Under the pieces are notes generated by a model. That model was given only the letters and a program-made list of their open reading frames with translations. It was not told the DNA's origin and did no database searches. A stretch of DNA of 64,000 nt from Arthrobacter sp. B0490 (lineage in GTDB: Bacteria; Actinomycetota; Actinomycetes; Actinomycetales; Micrococcaceae). Below, piece by piece: positions 33,435 through 43,333 of the stretch; within the stretch, counting starts at the first letter, position 1, and every line of letters starts with the position of its first letter. Position numbers and translations under genes: made by a program. The stretch spans positions 186,001 through 250,000 of the forward strand of contig NZ_PJIR01000003.1 of NCBI RefSeq assembly GCF_002929355.1, in the 5' to 3' direction.

Positions 33435-34835
33435 TCAGAGGCGCTTGTGCAGGCGCCGCGCCGCTTCGGAGATGGAACCGGTCAGCGACGGGTAGACCGT
33501 GAAGGTGTTCGCCACGTCGTCGACGTGCAGCTTCTTCGTCACGGCGATCGCGAGGGGGAAGATCAGCTCGGAGGCGCGCGGCCCGACGACGACGCCGCCG
33601 ATCACGGTGCCGGAGCCCTTGCGGGAGATCACCTTCACGAAGCCGTCCTTGACGTTCATCATCTTCGCGCGGGCGTTGGTGTGCAGGGAGAGCTTCACGA
33701 TGTCGCCCTGGTACTGGCCGGACGCGATGTCCTCCTCGGTCACGCCCACGGTGGCGATCTCGGGCGAGGTGAAGATGTTCGAGGCGACCTGCTTGAGCTT
33801 GATGGGGCTGACGGAATCGCCCATGAGGTGGGCGATGGCGATCCGGCCCTGCATCGCGGCCACGGACGCGAGGGCGAAGACGCCCGTGCAGTCGCCCGCC
33901 GCGTAGACGTTCGACGCCGTGGTGCGTGAGACGCCGTCCACCTGGATGTGGCCGGACTCGCTGATGGCGACGCCGGCCTCCTCGAGGCCGATCCCCGCCG
34001 TGTTGGGGACGGCCCCGACGGCGACGAGGCAGTGGCTGCCCTCGACGGTGCTGCCGTCGCCGAGGGTCACGATCACTCCGTTCTCCGTGCGTTCGACGGC
34101 GTTGGCCCGTGAGCGGGACAGGACGGTCATGCCGCGGTCCTTGAAGACGCCCTCGAGCACCTCGGCGGCGTCGGCGTCCTCTCCGGGGAGCACGCGGTCG
34201 CGGCTGGAGATGAGCGTGACCTTGGAGCCGAGGCCGTTGTAGGCGCCCGCGAACTCCGCACCGGTGACGCCCGAACCGACGACGATCAGGTGCTCGGGGA
34301 TCTCGCGGAGGTTGTAGAGCTGCGTCCAGTTGAAGATCCGCTCGCCGTCGGGCATGGCGCTCGGCAGTTCGCGCGGCGTCGAGCCGACGGCCAGCAGCAC
34401 GGCGTCGGCCTCGACGATGGTGGTCTCGCCGTCGACCTCGACCTCGAGCCGGTGGTCGTCCAGCAGCTTGCCGGAGCCGATGAGGACACGCACCCCGAGG
34501 CGCTCGAGCGTGGCGCGGATGTCGGAGGACTGCTCGAGCGCGAGCTTCAGCAGCCGCTGGTTGACCTTGTCCAGATCGGCGTAGACGGCGCTGTCCGCGG
34601 AGAAGTGGACACCGAGCCCGCTGGCGTCGGTGAAGCGCGTCATGGTGTCCGCGGTGGCGATGAGCGTCTTGGACGGCACGACGTCCGTGAGGACCGCCGA
34701 CCCGCCGAGGCCCTTGCGCTCCACGATGGTGACGTTGGCGCCGAGCGACGCGGCGACCATGGCCGCTTCGTATCCGCCGGGCCCGCCGCCCAGGATCGCC
34801 AGGCGCAGTGAGCTGAAGTCGAGTTGGTTGGTCAC
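33435..34835 (-). CDS. lpdA: NAD(P)H-quinone dehydrogenase, LpdA-like flavoprotein
   Basis: A 466-residue pyridine nucleotide-disulfide oxidoreductase fold: FAD motif ILGGGPGGYEAA, NAD motif VVGSGVTGAEFA, second FAD block VYAAGDCTGVF and a dimerisation domain. The region that in lipoamide dehydrogenase holds the CxxxxC redox pair reads GGSAVLTDVVPSK and has no cysteine, so it cannot be a true disulfide reductase. It matches the Mycobacterium Rv3303c (LpdA) group that reduces quinones. I favour GTG 34835; ATG 34853 is an alternative. Cytosolic. Confidence 0.85.
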   Translation of the reverse strand: MTNQLDFSSLRLAILGGGPGGYEAAMVAASLGANVTIVERKGLGGSAVLTDVVPSKTLIATADTMTRFTDASGLGVHFSADSAVYADLDKVNQRLLKLALEQSSDIRATLERLGVRVLIGSGKLLDDHRLEVEVDGETTIVEADAVLLAVGSTPRELPSAMPDGERIFNWTQLYNLREIPEHLIVVGSGVTGAEFAGAYNGLGSKVTLISSRDRVLPGEDADAAEVLEGVFKDRGMTVLSRSRANAVERTENGVIVTLGDGSTVEGSHCLVAVGAVPNTAGIGLEEAGVAISESGHIQVDGVSRTTASNVYAAGDCTGVFALASVAAMQGRIAIAHLMGDSVSPIKLKQVASNIFTSPEIATVGVTEEDIASGQYQGDIVKLSLHTNARAKMMNVKDGFVKVISRKGSGTVIGGVVVGPRASELIFPLAIAVTKKLHVDDVANTFTVYPSLTGSISEAARRLHKRL

Positions 34836-34986
34836 CCGTCGATTATTGCCCATGCCACCGACACGGCCCAACGGCGGGCGGTCCGGAGGGAGGCCGACGG
34901 GATGCGGTTGGAACTGCCGTGGGAACCGCGGGAGGAACCACGGTCAGGAGGCCGGAACGCGGTGGTCCGCCCGATTGCGCAGCGGG

Positions 34987-34992
34987 TAAGTT
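34987..34992 (+). promoter_or_regulatory. -10 element (TAAGTT) of leaderless purine phosphorylase gene
   Basis: TAAGTT ends six bases before GTG 34999 and no Shine-Dalgarno sequence is present. Confidence 0.5.
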
Positions 34993-34998
34993 GTAACG

Positions 34999-35799
34999 GT
35001 GACTTCTGATCCTTCTGACCTGGCCCGCAACGCTGCCGACCATATCGCCCGTGCTACCGGCATCGACCGGCACGACACCGCCCTCGTGCTCGGCTCCGGC
35101 TGGGGTGAGGCGGCCGAGTTCATCGGCGAGACCACGCACACGCTCGACGCCGCGGACATCCCCGGCTTCTCGGCTCCCGCCGTCGTCGGCCACACCGGCA
35201 CCGTCCGCTCCGTCCTCACCCCCAACGGCAAGCGCGCGCTCGTGCTCGGCGCGCGCACGCACTTCTACGAGGGCAAGGGCGTGCGCGCCGTCGTGCACGG
35301 CGTGCGGACCGCGGCGGCCGCGGGCGCGACGACGATGATCCTCACGAACGGCTGCGGCGGCCTCAAGGAACACTGGCAGCCCGGCACCCCGGTGCTCATC
35401 AGCGACCACATCAACCTCACGGCGTCCTCCCCGCTCGAGGGCGCGACGTTCGTGGACCTGACCGACCTGTACTCCTCCCGCCTCCGCGACCTCGCCCGCA
35501 CGGTGGATCCCACCCTCGAGGAGGGCGTGTACGCGCAGTTCACCGGCCCGCACTACGAGACGCCCGCCGAGGTGCAGTACGCCAAGCGGATCGGCGCCGA
35601 CCTCGTGGGCATGTCCACGGCGCTCGAGGCCATCGCCGCGCGCCATGCCGGCATGGAGGTCTTCGGCATCTCGCTCGTGACGAACCTCGCCGCCGGCATC
35701 AGCCCGGTCCCGCTCAGCCACGCCGAGGTCCTCGAGGCCGGGCAGTCGGCCGGGCCGCGTATCTCGCGCCTGCTGGCCGACATCGTCGCCGCCATCTAG
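34999..35799 (+). CDS. Purine-nucleoside phosphorylase (trimeric type)
   Basis: It cleaves purine nucleosides with phosphate to base and (deoxy)ribose 1-phosphate. The 266-residue product has the type I PNP motifs [44 protein letters not shown] and the substrate-site [13 protein letters not shown]. It opens a salvage group: the phosphosugar mutase and DeoC downstream could convert the released pentose phosphate to glycolytic intermediates. Confidence 0.92.
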   Translation: MTSDPSDLARNAADHIARATGIDRHDTALVLGSGWGEAAEFIGETTHTLDAADIPGFSAPAVVGHTGTVRSVLTPNGKRALVLGARTHFYEGKGVRAVVHGVRTAAAAGATTMILTNGCGGLKEHWQPGTPVLISDHINLTASSPLEGATFVDLTDLYSSRLRDLARTVDPTLEEGVYAQFTGPHYETPAEVQYAKRIGADLVGMSTALEAIAARHAGMEVFGISLVTNLAAGISPVPLSHAEVLEAGQSAGPRISRLLADIVAAI

Positions 35800-35876
35800 C
35801 CTCCCGGGCACCAACCACCTGCAGGACACGGGCGCCGTCGAAGCGGTGCCCGTCCTCGCCGACACTAGGGACTTGC

Positions 35877-37616
35877 ATGACCACCTCCGACCTGGAAACC
35901 CTCCTCGCGACCGCGGACGCCTGGGCCGCTGCGGATCCCGATCCGCACACGGCGCAGGAGCTCCGTACGGTCGTCGCGCACGTGCGCGACGGTGACTCCG
36001 CCGCCGCTGCCTCCGAACAGGACCTGCGTGACCGCTTCTCCGGTCCCCTGGTGTTCGGCACGGCCGGCCTGCGGGCAGCCCTCGGCGCGGGTCCGAACCG
36101 CATGAACCGCGTGGTGGTCCGCCGGGCCGCCGCCGGTGTGGCAGCCCACGCGCTCGACCTCGCCGCCGGTGCCTACACGCCCCGCGCCGTCGTCGGGTTC
36201 GACGCCCGCCACAACTCGCGGATCTTCGCCGAGGAGACCGCCGCGATCCTCACCGCCGCCGGGATCGAGACGTTCCTCATGCCGCGCGAGCTGCCGACGC
36301 CGGTACTCGCCTACGCCATCCGCGCGCTGGAGTGCGAGGTGGGGATCATGGTCACCGCGAGCCACAACCCGCCGCAGGACAACGGGTACAAGGTGTACCT
36401 GGGCGGGCGAGCCGTGGAGGAGGACGCACGCGGGGTGCAGATCGTGGCACCGCACGACGCCGGGATCGCCGCCCGCATCGACGCCGTAGAAAGCATCGAC
36501 CTCGCGGCGGCCGGCTGGGCCGTCCTGCCGGAGACCATCGAGACCGACTACATCGCCTCCGTCGCGGCCCTCGCCGATCCCTCCTTCCACGACCGCGACC
36601 TCAGGATCGTCCTCACGCCCCTGCACGGGGTCGGCGGCCGCACGGCGCAGGCGGTCCTCGCGGCCGCCGGGTTCGACGACGTCACCATGGTGGAACGCCA
36701 GGCCGAGCCCGATCCCGACTTCCCGACCGTCGCGTTCCCCAACCCGGAGGAGCCCGGGGCACTGGACCTCGCCCTCGAGACGGCGGCGCAGACGGACGCG
36801 GACCTCGTGATCGCCAACGACCCGGATGCCGACCGTGTGGCCCTCGCCGCCCGCGAGCCCGCCACGGGTACGTGGCGCATGCTGCGCGGCGACGAGGTGG
36901 GCACGCTCCTCGGCCTCCATCTGGCCGCGCGCCTCACCGCGGCGTCCCCCGCGGGCCGCGCCGACGCGGCACGCACCGGCGTCTTCGCCAACTCGATCGT
37001 GTCCTCACGCCTCCTCGGGCGGATCGCAGGCGTCTCCGGGATCGATCACGCGCAGACCCTGACCGGGTTCAAGTGGATCGCCCGCGTGCACGACCTCGCC
37101 TTCGGCTACGAGGAGGCCCTGGGGTACTGCGTGGCCCCCGAGCTCGTGCGGGACAAGGACGGCATCTCGGCGGGGCTCCTCCTGGCCGAGCTCGCGGCCG
37201 CCACGAAGGCCGCCGGGCGGACGCTCTTCGACCTGCTCGACGACGCGTTCCTGGTGCACGGCCTGCACGCCTCCGACCAGCTCTCGGTCCGGGTGGGCAG
37301 CCTCGGGCTGCTCGGCGCGATGATGAACAGGCTGCGCGAGAACCCGCCGTCGTCGTTCGCCGACTCCCCGGTGGCCATCGCCGAGGACCTCGCCCGGGGT
37401 TCGGCGCAGCTGCCGCCCACGGACGGGCTCCTGTACCTGACGCAGAACGAGACGCGCGTGATCATCCGGCCCAGCGGCACCGAGCCGAAACTCAAGTGCT
37501 ACCTCGAGGTCGTGGAACCCGTCGGATCCGCCGCCGAGCTCGACGGCGCCAAGGAGACCGCCCGGGCGCGCCTCGAGGCCGTGCGCCGCGACGTCGGCGA
37601 GGCACTCGGGCTCTGA
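35877..37616 (+). CDS. Phosphosugar mutase (phosphoglucomutase/phosphomannomutase family)
   Basis: A 579-residue alpha-D-phosphohexomutase: GTAGLRA near the start, the phosphoserine loop [14 protein letters not shown] (about residue 161), metal loop DPDADRVA, the sugar-binding EEALGYCV and the phosphate-binding [15 protein letters not shown]. The length and C-terminal layout suit the PGM2-like group, which also accepts pentose 1-phosphates. Lying between PNP and deoC, phosphopentomutase activity is likely but inferred. The leader has TAGGGA five bases before the ATG, close to the leaderless pattern. Confidence 0.9.
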   Translation: MTTSDLETLLATADAWAAADPDPHTAQELRTVVAHVRDGDSAAAASEQDLRDRFSGPLVFGTAGLRAALGAGPNRMNRVVVRRAAAGVAAHALDLAAGAYTPRAVVGFDARHNSRIFAEETAAILTAAGIETFLMPRELPTPVLAYAIRALECEVGIMVTASHNPPQDNGYKVYLGGRAVEEDARGVQIVAPHDAGIAARIDAVESIDLAAAGWAVLPETIETDYIASVAALADPSFHDRDLRIVLTPLHGVGGRTAQAVLAAAGFDDVTMVERQAEPDPDFPTVAFPNPEEPGALDLALETAAQTDADLVIANDPDADRVALAAREPATGTWRMLRGDEVGTLLGLHLAARLTAASPAGRADAARTGVFANSIVSSRLLGRIAGVSGIDHAQTLTGFKWIARVHDLAFGYEEALGYCVAPELVRDKDGISAGLLLAELAAATKAAGRTLFDLLDDAFLVHGLHASDQLSVRVGSLGLLGAMMNRLRENPPSSFADSPVAIAEDLARGSAQLPPTDGLLYLTQNETRVIIRPSGTEPKLKCYLEVVEPVGSAAELDGAKETARARLEAVRRDVGEALGL

Positions 37617-37744
37617 GTCACCCCCCTCTCGCCGCGAGGACGGAGAAGGCAGGTCACGGGCGCGCTCCGCGGTCCTTCCCGTCCGCTCGGCGGCGGGCGC
37701 GGGGGCGGGCGCAGGGGCGCAGCCGACATGGAAGGATGGTGGGC

Positions 37745-38425
37745 ATGCCTACCGACGTATCCCTCGCCTCCTACATCGACCACACGCTCCTCAAGCCCGA
37801 CGCCAGCCGCGAGCAGATCCTCACGGTGTGCCGGGAGGCGGTCGAGTACTCGTTCAAGTCCGTCTGCGTGAACCCCCTCTGGGTCAGCACGGTGCGTACC
37901 GCCGTGAAGGGCTCGGGTGTGCTCACCTGCTCCGTGATCGGCTTCCCGCTCGGAGCCACGACCACCGAGTCCAAGGTCCTCGAGGCACGCGGCGCGGTGG
38001 CCGACGGCGCCGACGAGATCGACATGGTCATCAGCATCGCCGCTGCCCGCGCCGGTGAGAAGGACGTCCTCGTGGCGGACATCCTGGCCGTCGCGGACGC
38101 GGTGCACGAGCACGGCGCCATCCTGAAGGTCATCATCGAGACGGCGCTGCTCACGGACGAGCAGAAGGTGCTTGCCTGCCAGGCCGCGGTCGAGGCAGGA
38201 GCCGACTTCGTGAAGACGTCCACGGGCTTCAACGGTGGCGGCGCCACGGTCGAGGACGTCGCGCTCATGCGGAAGACTGTCGGCCCGGACCTCGGTGTGA
38301 AGGCCTCCGGCGGGGTCCGATCGCTCGAGGACGCACGCGCCATGATCGACGCCGGAGCGACGCGTATCGGCGCGAGCTCGGGAGTCGCTATCGTTAAGGG
38401 TGAACAGGGTGCCGCAGGCTACTGA
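37745..38425 (+). CDS. deoC: Deoxyribose-phosphate aldolase
   Basis: It splits 2-deoxyribose 5-phosphate to acetaldehyde and glyceraldehyde 3-phosphate. The 226-residue TIM barrel carries [11 protein letters not shown] at the start, DEIDMVI, the Schiff-base Lys in FVKTSTGF and GVKASGGVR. Length is typical. I start at ATG 37745; another ATG nine bases earlier is possible. With PNP and the mutase it forms a deoxynucleoside salvage route. Confidence 0.94.
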   Translation: MPTDVSLASYIDHTLLKPDASREQILTVCREAVEYSFKSVCVNPLWVSTVRTAVKGSGVLTCSVIGFPLGATTTESKVLEARGAVADGADEIDMVISIAAARAGEKDVLVADILAVADAVHEHGAILKVIIETALLTDEQKVLACQAAVEAGADFVKTSTGFNGGGATVEDVALMRKTVGPDLGVKASGGVRSLEDARAMIDAGATRIGASSGVAIVKGEQGAAGY

Positions 38426-38459
38426 CGGCGCGGCAGACACAGCACGCAAGGGAGACCAC

Positions 38460-38747
38460 ATGTCACACGAAGCCAACGCCGAGAACCCGCCCGCCCACGC
38501 CGGCAAGGGTCACCTCGTCGAGAACATCCTGGTGTTCGTGATCATGTTCGGTATGTTCCTGCTCGGCATCTACCTGATGACCTGGTTCACCCCGCAGAAC
38601 ATCTGGCCCATGGCCGCGATCATCGTGCTCTCCTTCCTCGCGTTCTTCATCCCGCAGGGCATCCTCGGCCGCGCCGACACCGGCTACAACCTCGCCGAGG
38701 GCAACAGCACCGACGAGAAGGAGACGTCCGCGGGCGTCAGTTCCTGA
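38460..38747 (+). CDS. Small two-helix membrane protein, unknown function
   Basis: A 95-residue protein with two membrane helices (about 23-45 and 51-72) between a His/Asn-rich N-terminus and an acidic C-terminus. AAGGGAG precedes the ATG. It follows deoC by 34 bases. I recognise no family; it looks conserved-type rather than spurious given clean start, codon use and terminator. Confidence 0.7.
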   Translation: MSHEANAENPPAHAGKGHLVENILVFVIMFGMFLLGIYLMTWFTPQNIWPMAAIIVLSFLAFFIPQGILGRADTGYNLAEGNSTDEKETSAGVSS

Positions 38748-38756
38748 TACCAGCAA

Positions 38757-38776
38757 CGACGGCGCACCCGCCGTCG
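38757..38776 (+). terminator. Hairpin after the small membrane protein gene
   Basis: Arms CGACGGCG and CGCCGTCG with loop CACC, ten bases after the stop. A second weaker hairpin ending in CGGCCTC and a T-rich run follows. Confidence 0.65.
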
Positions 38777-38853
38777 GGAGGCCGTCCCTGCGGGGGCGGC
38801 CTCTTCTCGTTCCCGCCGAGTCCCGCCCGTCGCCGTCCGGCCATGCCCGGCCC

Positions 38854-38947
38854 GTCGTCGTTCCCGGGTTCCAGGGCCCGAGGTGCGTGTCACCGCAGGA
38901 CGCGCCGCGGAATGCGGGGTCCCGCGTGGAAACGTAGGAACGACGAC
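38854..38947. repeat. 94-bp intergenic element, copy 2
   Basis: Begins GTCGTCGTTC and ends GAACGACGAC. It is 61/94 identical, without gaps, to copy 3 at 39364-39457 and the two flank one small gene in the same orientation. Confidence 0.65.
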
Positions 38948-39331
38948 GGCCCTGCCAACCTCGCCCTCTTCTTCCTGGGCATTCTGGCCGGAGGGAGCTA
39001 CGCCTTCACGTCACCCGCGGGTCCGGCGAGGGTCGACGCCGTCGTCCTGGTCGGGTTCACGGTCCTCCCGCTCGCGCTGGGGCTGACCATCGTCGCCGTC
39101 GTGCGCCGCTGGTGGCCGGCGGTGGTGACCGTCGCCCTGGTCGTCGCCCCGGTCCTCGAGATCGGCACGATCCTCGCCATGACGATCCCCGCCGACCTCG
39201 ACCTGCCGAGCACGATCGCGCTCGCGCTGTGCCACGTGGCACTCGTCGCGGTGACCGTGCCGGCCCTCCGGGCGCTGCGCACCGGTCAGGGCAGCAGCCC
39301 GACGGCAGCACCGAGGACGGCCGACCTGTAG
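38912..39331 (+). CDS. Small polytopic membrane protein between two 94-bp elements
   Basis: A 139-residue frame with four predicted membrane helices (starting NLALFFLGILAGGSYAF) and a short polar tail. Family unknown. ATG 38912 lies inside the upstream 94-bp element, so the first ten residues would be encoded by it; an upstream ATG at 38843 is also open. No strong ribosome binding site. The transmembrane pattern and codon use support a real gene. Confidence 0.6.
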   Translation: MRGPAWKRRNDDGPANLALFFLGILAGGSYAFTSPAGPARVDAVVLVGFTVLPLALGLTIVAVVRRWWPAVVTVALVVAPVLEIGTILAMTIPADLDLPSTIALALCHVALVAVTVPALRALRTGQGSSPTAAPRTADL

Positions 39332-39363
39332 AGCGCCGGCAGGTGTGCAGGGGCGCCGTCCTT

Positions 39364-39457
39364 GTCGTCGTTCACGTGTTCCGAGGCGGGAAGCGCGTGC
39401 CGCCGGCCGGAACGCCGCAGATCGCCCCTCCCGGCAGGGAGAAGAGTGAGCGACGAC
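39364..39457. repeat. 94-bp intergenic element, copy 3
   Basis: Begins GTCGTCGTTCAC and ends GTGAGCGACGAC, inverted repeats with one mismatch. It sits between the small membrane protein gene and the convergent end of mfd. Confidence 0.6.
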
Positions 39458-39473
39458 GGCGCACCGGGCGGCG

Positions 39474-42400
39474 CTACGGGGTGAACACCGACTCGAGCAC
39501 GTTCTTGGCCCAGCCGAGGATCTCCGCGTCCACGAGGTCCCGGCCGCCGATCCTCGCGGTCTTCGGCTTCGGGACGAGCACCGCGTTGAGCGCCGGCTTC
39601 ACGGCGGACCCCGGGTACATCCGGGTGAGCCGCATCTGCTTGGACTCCGGCAGCTCGGCCGGCGCGAACTTGATGAAGTTGCCCTGCAGCGCCACGTCCG
39701 TCAGGCCGAGCGCGCGGGCGCTCACCCGGAAGCGCGCGACGGCGATGAGGTTCTCCACCGCTGCGGGCGGCTCTCCGTAGCGGTCCTTGAGCTCGGCGAC
39801 GACGGCGTCGATCGCCTCGTCCGTGATGGCCGCGGCGAGCTTGCGGTACGCCTCGAGGCGGAGCCGCTCCCCCGGCACGTAGTCGTGCGGCAGGTGGGCG
39901 TTGACGGGCAGCTCGATCTTCATCTCCGCCGCCTTCTCCTCGGCCTCGCCGCGGAAGTTGGCGACGGCCTCGCCGACGAGGCGGATGTAGAGGTCGAAGC
40001 CGACGCCCTGGATGTGACCGGACTGCTCGCCCCCGAGCAGGTTGCCCGCTCCGCGGATCTCGAGGTCCTTCATGGCAAGCTGCATGCCCGCACCGAGCTC
40101 GTTGTGGGACGCGACGGCCTTCAGCCTCTCGAGGGCCACCTCGCCGAGCGGCTTCTCCGACGGGTACAGGAAGTAGGAGTACGCCCGCTCACGGCCACGG
40201 CCGACGCGGCCGCGGAGCTGGTGCAGCTGCGACAGGCCGTAGGAGTCGGCGCGGTCCACGATCAGCGTGTTGGCGTTGGAGATGTCCAGGCCCGTCTCGA
40301 TGATCGTCGTGCACACGAGCACGTCGAACCGCTTCTCCCAGAAGTCCACGATGATCTGCTCGAGCCGTGACTCCGTCATCTGCCCGTGCGCGACGGCGAC
40401 GCGCGCCTCGGGCACGAGCTCCTTGAGGTGCGCGGCGGTGCGGTCGATCGACGAGACGCGGTTGTGCACGAAGAACACCTGGCCCTCGCGCATCAGTTCA
40501 CGGCGGATCGCGGCGGACGCCTGTTTGTCGGTGTAGGGGCCCACGTAGGTGAGCACGGGGTGGCGTTCCTCCGGCGGCGTCGCGAGGGTGGACGTCTCGC
40601 GGATGCCGGTGAGGGACATCTCCAGGGTGCGCGGGATCGGTGTGGCGCTCATCGCGAGGACGTCCACGTTGGTGCGCATCTTCTTCAGCGCCTCCTTGTG
40701 CTCCACGCCGAACCGCTGCTCCTCGTCCACGATCACGAGCCCCAGGTCCTTGAAGGAGATCTCCTTCGACAGCACCCGGTGCGTGCCGATCACGACGTCG
40801 ACGGCGCCCGAGGTGAGCCCCTCCGCCGTCTCCCGGGACTCCTTCGCGGACTGGAACCGTGACAGCGCCTTCACGCGCACCGGGAAGCCGGAGAAGCGCT
40901 CGGAGAACGTCTCGAAGTGCTGCTGCACCAGCAGCGTGGTGGGCACGAGGACGGCCACCTGCTTGCCGTCCTGCACGGCCTTGAACGCGGCACGGACGGC
41001 GATCTCCGTCTTGCCGTAGCCGACGTCACCCGAGACGAGGCGGTCCATCGGCACCTCGCGCTCCATGTCCGCCTTCACCTCGTTGATGGTCGTCAGCTGG
41101 TCCGGCGTCTCGACATAGGGGAACGCCTCCTCGAGCTCACGCTGCCAGGGCGTGTCCGGCCCGAAGGCGTGGCCGCGGGAGGCCATGCGCGCCGAGTAGA
41201 GGCGGATGAGCTCGCCGGCGATCTCCTTGACGGCCTTGCGGGCCTGGTTCTTGGTCTTGCTCCAGTCCGAGCCGCCCATCTTGCTGAGCGCCGGCGCGTC
41301 GCCGCCCACGTAGCGGGTCACCTGGTCGAGCTGGTCGGTGGGCACGAAGAGCCGGTCCCCGGGGGCACCGCGCTTGGACGGCGCGTACTCGAGCACCAGG
41401 TACTCGCGCGTGGTGCGGGTGGGCCCGGCGCCCGTGGAGCGCTGCATGAGCTCGACGAACTTCGCCACGCCGTGCTGCTCGTGGACCACGAAGTCGCCGT
41501 CCTTGAGCTGCAGGGGGTCGACGGCGTTACGGCGCCGCGAGGGCATCTTGCGCATGTCGCGGGTGCCCGCGGCGCTCGTGCGGCCGAGCAGGTCGGCCTC
41601 GGTGAGCAGCCCGATCTTCAGGCCGTCCACCACGAAGCCGCGGCCGGCGCACGCCGTCGTGATCTCGATGATGCCGGGCTGCGGTGCCTTGTCGAGGGAG
41701 TCGACGCGGCTCGCGGGGATGTCGTTGTCGTGGAAGAGCTCGGCGAGGCGCTGCGCCGGGCCGGGGCCCTCGGTGGCGACGACGACGCGCCACTGGTCGC
41801 GGACGCGCCCGCCGATGAACTCCATCATCTCGGCGACGTCGCCCTGGTACCCGCGCGGCTCGCGTGCGTGCAGGCTGAAGCTGTCGACGTCGCTCAGCTC
41901 CTCGTCGGCGCCGAAGGACGTGATCCCCCACCAGGCCACGGAGTTGGCGAGCGCCGTCGAGCGGGTGTCGGTGAGCGAGCGGAAGCTCGCCTCCTGCAGG
42001 TCCGTGCCGAGGCTCCCGCCGAGATCGAGCGGCGCCGCTCCACCCTCGGACGCCGTCGACCATGCGGCAGCGAGGAACTCCTCGTTCGTCGCGGCGAGGT
42101 CATGGGCGCGCGCCCGCACCTTCTCGGGTTCGATCACGACGGCGATGGACCCGGACGGCAGCTCCCCGGCGAACGGCACCATGGCGTCCACGAGCACGGG
42201 CGCGAGGGATTCCATGCCCTCGACGGCGATGCCGCCGGCGATCTTCTCGAGCATCGCGGCGGCGGCGGGCAGCTCGGACCGCAGCCGCGCGGCCCGGGAC
42301 ATGACCGACGGCGTGATGAGGATCTCGCGGCACGGCGGCGCGTACAGGGCCGCCGGCGGATCCTCGGAGGTGATCGAGCGCTGGTCGGCGACGGCGAACC

Positions 42401-43073
42401 AGCGCATCTGGTCCACCTCGTCGCCGAAGAAGTCGACGCGGATCGGGTGGTCCTCCGTGGGCGGGAAGACGTCGATGATGCCGCCGCGCACAGCGAACTC
42501 GCCGCGGTGGGTGACCATGTCGACGCGCGCGTAGGCGGCCTCCGAGAGGGCCTTCACCACGTCGGAGAACGCGATCTCGTCGCCGACCTTCAGCGCCACG
42601 GGCTCCAGGTCGCCGAGTCCGGCGACGAGCGGCTGCACGACGGCGCGGATGGGCGCCGTGATGACCTTGACGGGCGAACCCTCCGGGTGGGCGAGCCGGC
42701 GGAGGACCGACAGGCGGCGCCCCACCGTGTCGGAACGCGGCGACAGCCGTTCGTGGGGCAGCGTCTCCCAGCTCGGGAACTCCTCGATGGCGCTCTGGGG
42801 CAGGTAGCTGCGCAGCGCCGAGGCGAGGTCCTCCGCCTCACGTCCCGTGGCGGTGATCGCCAGGACCACGGGCACCGCGCCGTTGCCGTCGGCGGACGGG
42901 CCGGCCGCGGCGAGGCCGTCGACCATCTCGGCGATCAGCGGGGCGCGGAGACCCGCGGGCGCACCGATCTGCAGGTCCGCGCTGCGCTGCTCCACGGGCC
43001 GCGACGCGTTGGTCAGCACGCGGGCGAAGGACGCATCCTCGGCCAGGGCAGCGCGCAATCCGTTAAGGCTCAT
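39474..43073 (-). CDS. mfd: Transcription-repair coupling factor
   Basis: It displaces RNA polymerase stalled at DNA lesions and recruits UvrA. The 1199-residue protein shows a UvrB-like N-terminal module, the CarD-like RNA polymerase interaction domain (about 485-565, FVVHEQHGVAKFVEL), the RecG-like translocase with GDVGYGKTEIA, DEEQRFGV and HQLRGRVGRG, and the TRCF C-terminal domain. I start at ATG 43073, after AGGAG; a 20-residue extension upstream is unneeded. The gene is monocistronic. Confidence 0.95.
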   Translation of the reverse strand: MSLNGLRAALAEDASFARVLTNASRPVEQRSADLQIGAPAGLRAPLIAEMVDGLAAAGPSADGNGAVPVVLAITATGREAEDLASALRSYLPQSAIEEFPSWETLPHERLSPRSDTVGRRLSVLRRLAHPEGSPVKVITAPIRAVVQPLVAGLGDLEPVALKVGDEIAFSDVVKALSEAAYARVDMVTHRGEFAVRGGIIDVFPPTEDHPIRVDFFGDEVDQMRWFAVADQRSITSEDPPAALYAPPCREILITPSVMSRAARLRSELPAAAAMLEKIAGGIAVEGMESLAPVLVDAMVPFAGELPSGSIAVVIEPEKVRARAHDLAATNEEFLAAAWSTASEGGAAPLDLGGSLGTDLQEASFRSLTDTRSTALANSVAWWGITSFGADEELSDVDSFSLHAREPRGYQGDVAEMMEFIGGRVRDQWRVVVATEGPGPAQRLAELFHDNDIPASRVDSLDKAPQPGIIEITTACAGRGFVVDGLKIGLLTEADLLGRTSAAGTRDMRKMPSRRRNAVDPLQLKDGDFVVHEQHGVAKFVELMQRSTGAGPTRTTREYLVLEYAPSKRGAPGDRLFVPTDQLDQVTRYVGGDAPALSKMGGSDWSKTKNQARKAVKEIAGELIRLYSARMASRGHAFGPDTPWQRELEEAFPYVETPDQLTTINEVKADMEREVPMDRLVSGDVGYGKTEIAVRAAFKAVQDGKQVAVLVPTTLLVQQHFETFSERFSGFPVRVKALSRFQSAKESRETAEGLTSGAVDVVIGTHRVLSKEISFKDLGLVIVDEEQRFGVEHKEALKKMRTNVDVLAMSATPIPRTLEMSLTGIRETSTLATPPEERHPVLTYVGPYTDKQASAAIRRELMREGQVFFVHNRVSSIDRTAAHLKELVPEARVAVAHGQMTESRLEQIIVDFWEKRFDVLVCTTIIETGLDISNANTLIVDRADSYGLSQLHQLRGRVGRGRERAYSYFLYPSEKPLGEVALERLKAVASHNELGAGMQLAMKDLEIRGAGNLLGGEQSGHIQGVGFDLYIRLVGEAVANFRGEAEEKAAEMKIELPVNAHLPHDYVPGERLRLEAYRKLAAAITDEAIDAVVAELKDRYGEPPAAVENLIAVARFRVSARALGLTDVALQGNFIKFAPAELPESKQMRLTRMYPGSAVKPALNAVLVPKPKTARIGGRDLVDAEILGWAKNVLESVFTP

Positions 43074-43333
43074 CTGTTCGGGACTCCTCAGGCGGTGGTC
43101 CGTCCCCTCCCGTCGCCGGGCGGTGCTCAGCACAGCGGCAACGAGGCGGAGACAGCACGAAAGCCCGGAAAGACGAATCGTTCCCGGGACGTCTCCACAC
43201 TACCAAGCGGCCCTGACGCTTTGCCGCCCGGGACGGAGGACGCGGCCACCGTGGACAGGGCAGGCCGTAGGATGACCGGAGAACCCCTGCCTGCCGCTCC
43301 CTGCGGTCTGCGCGCCGAAAACCCGGAGGAACC

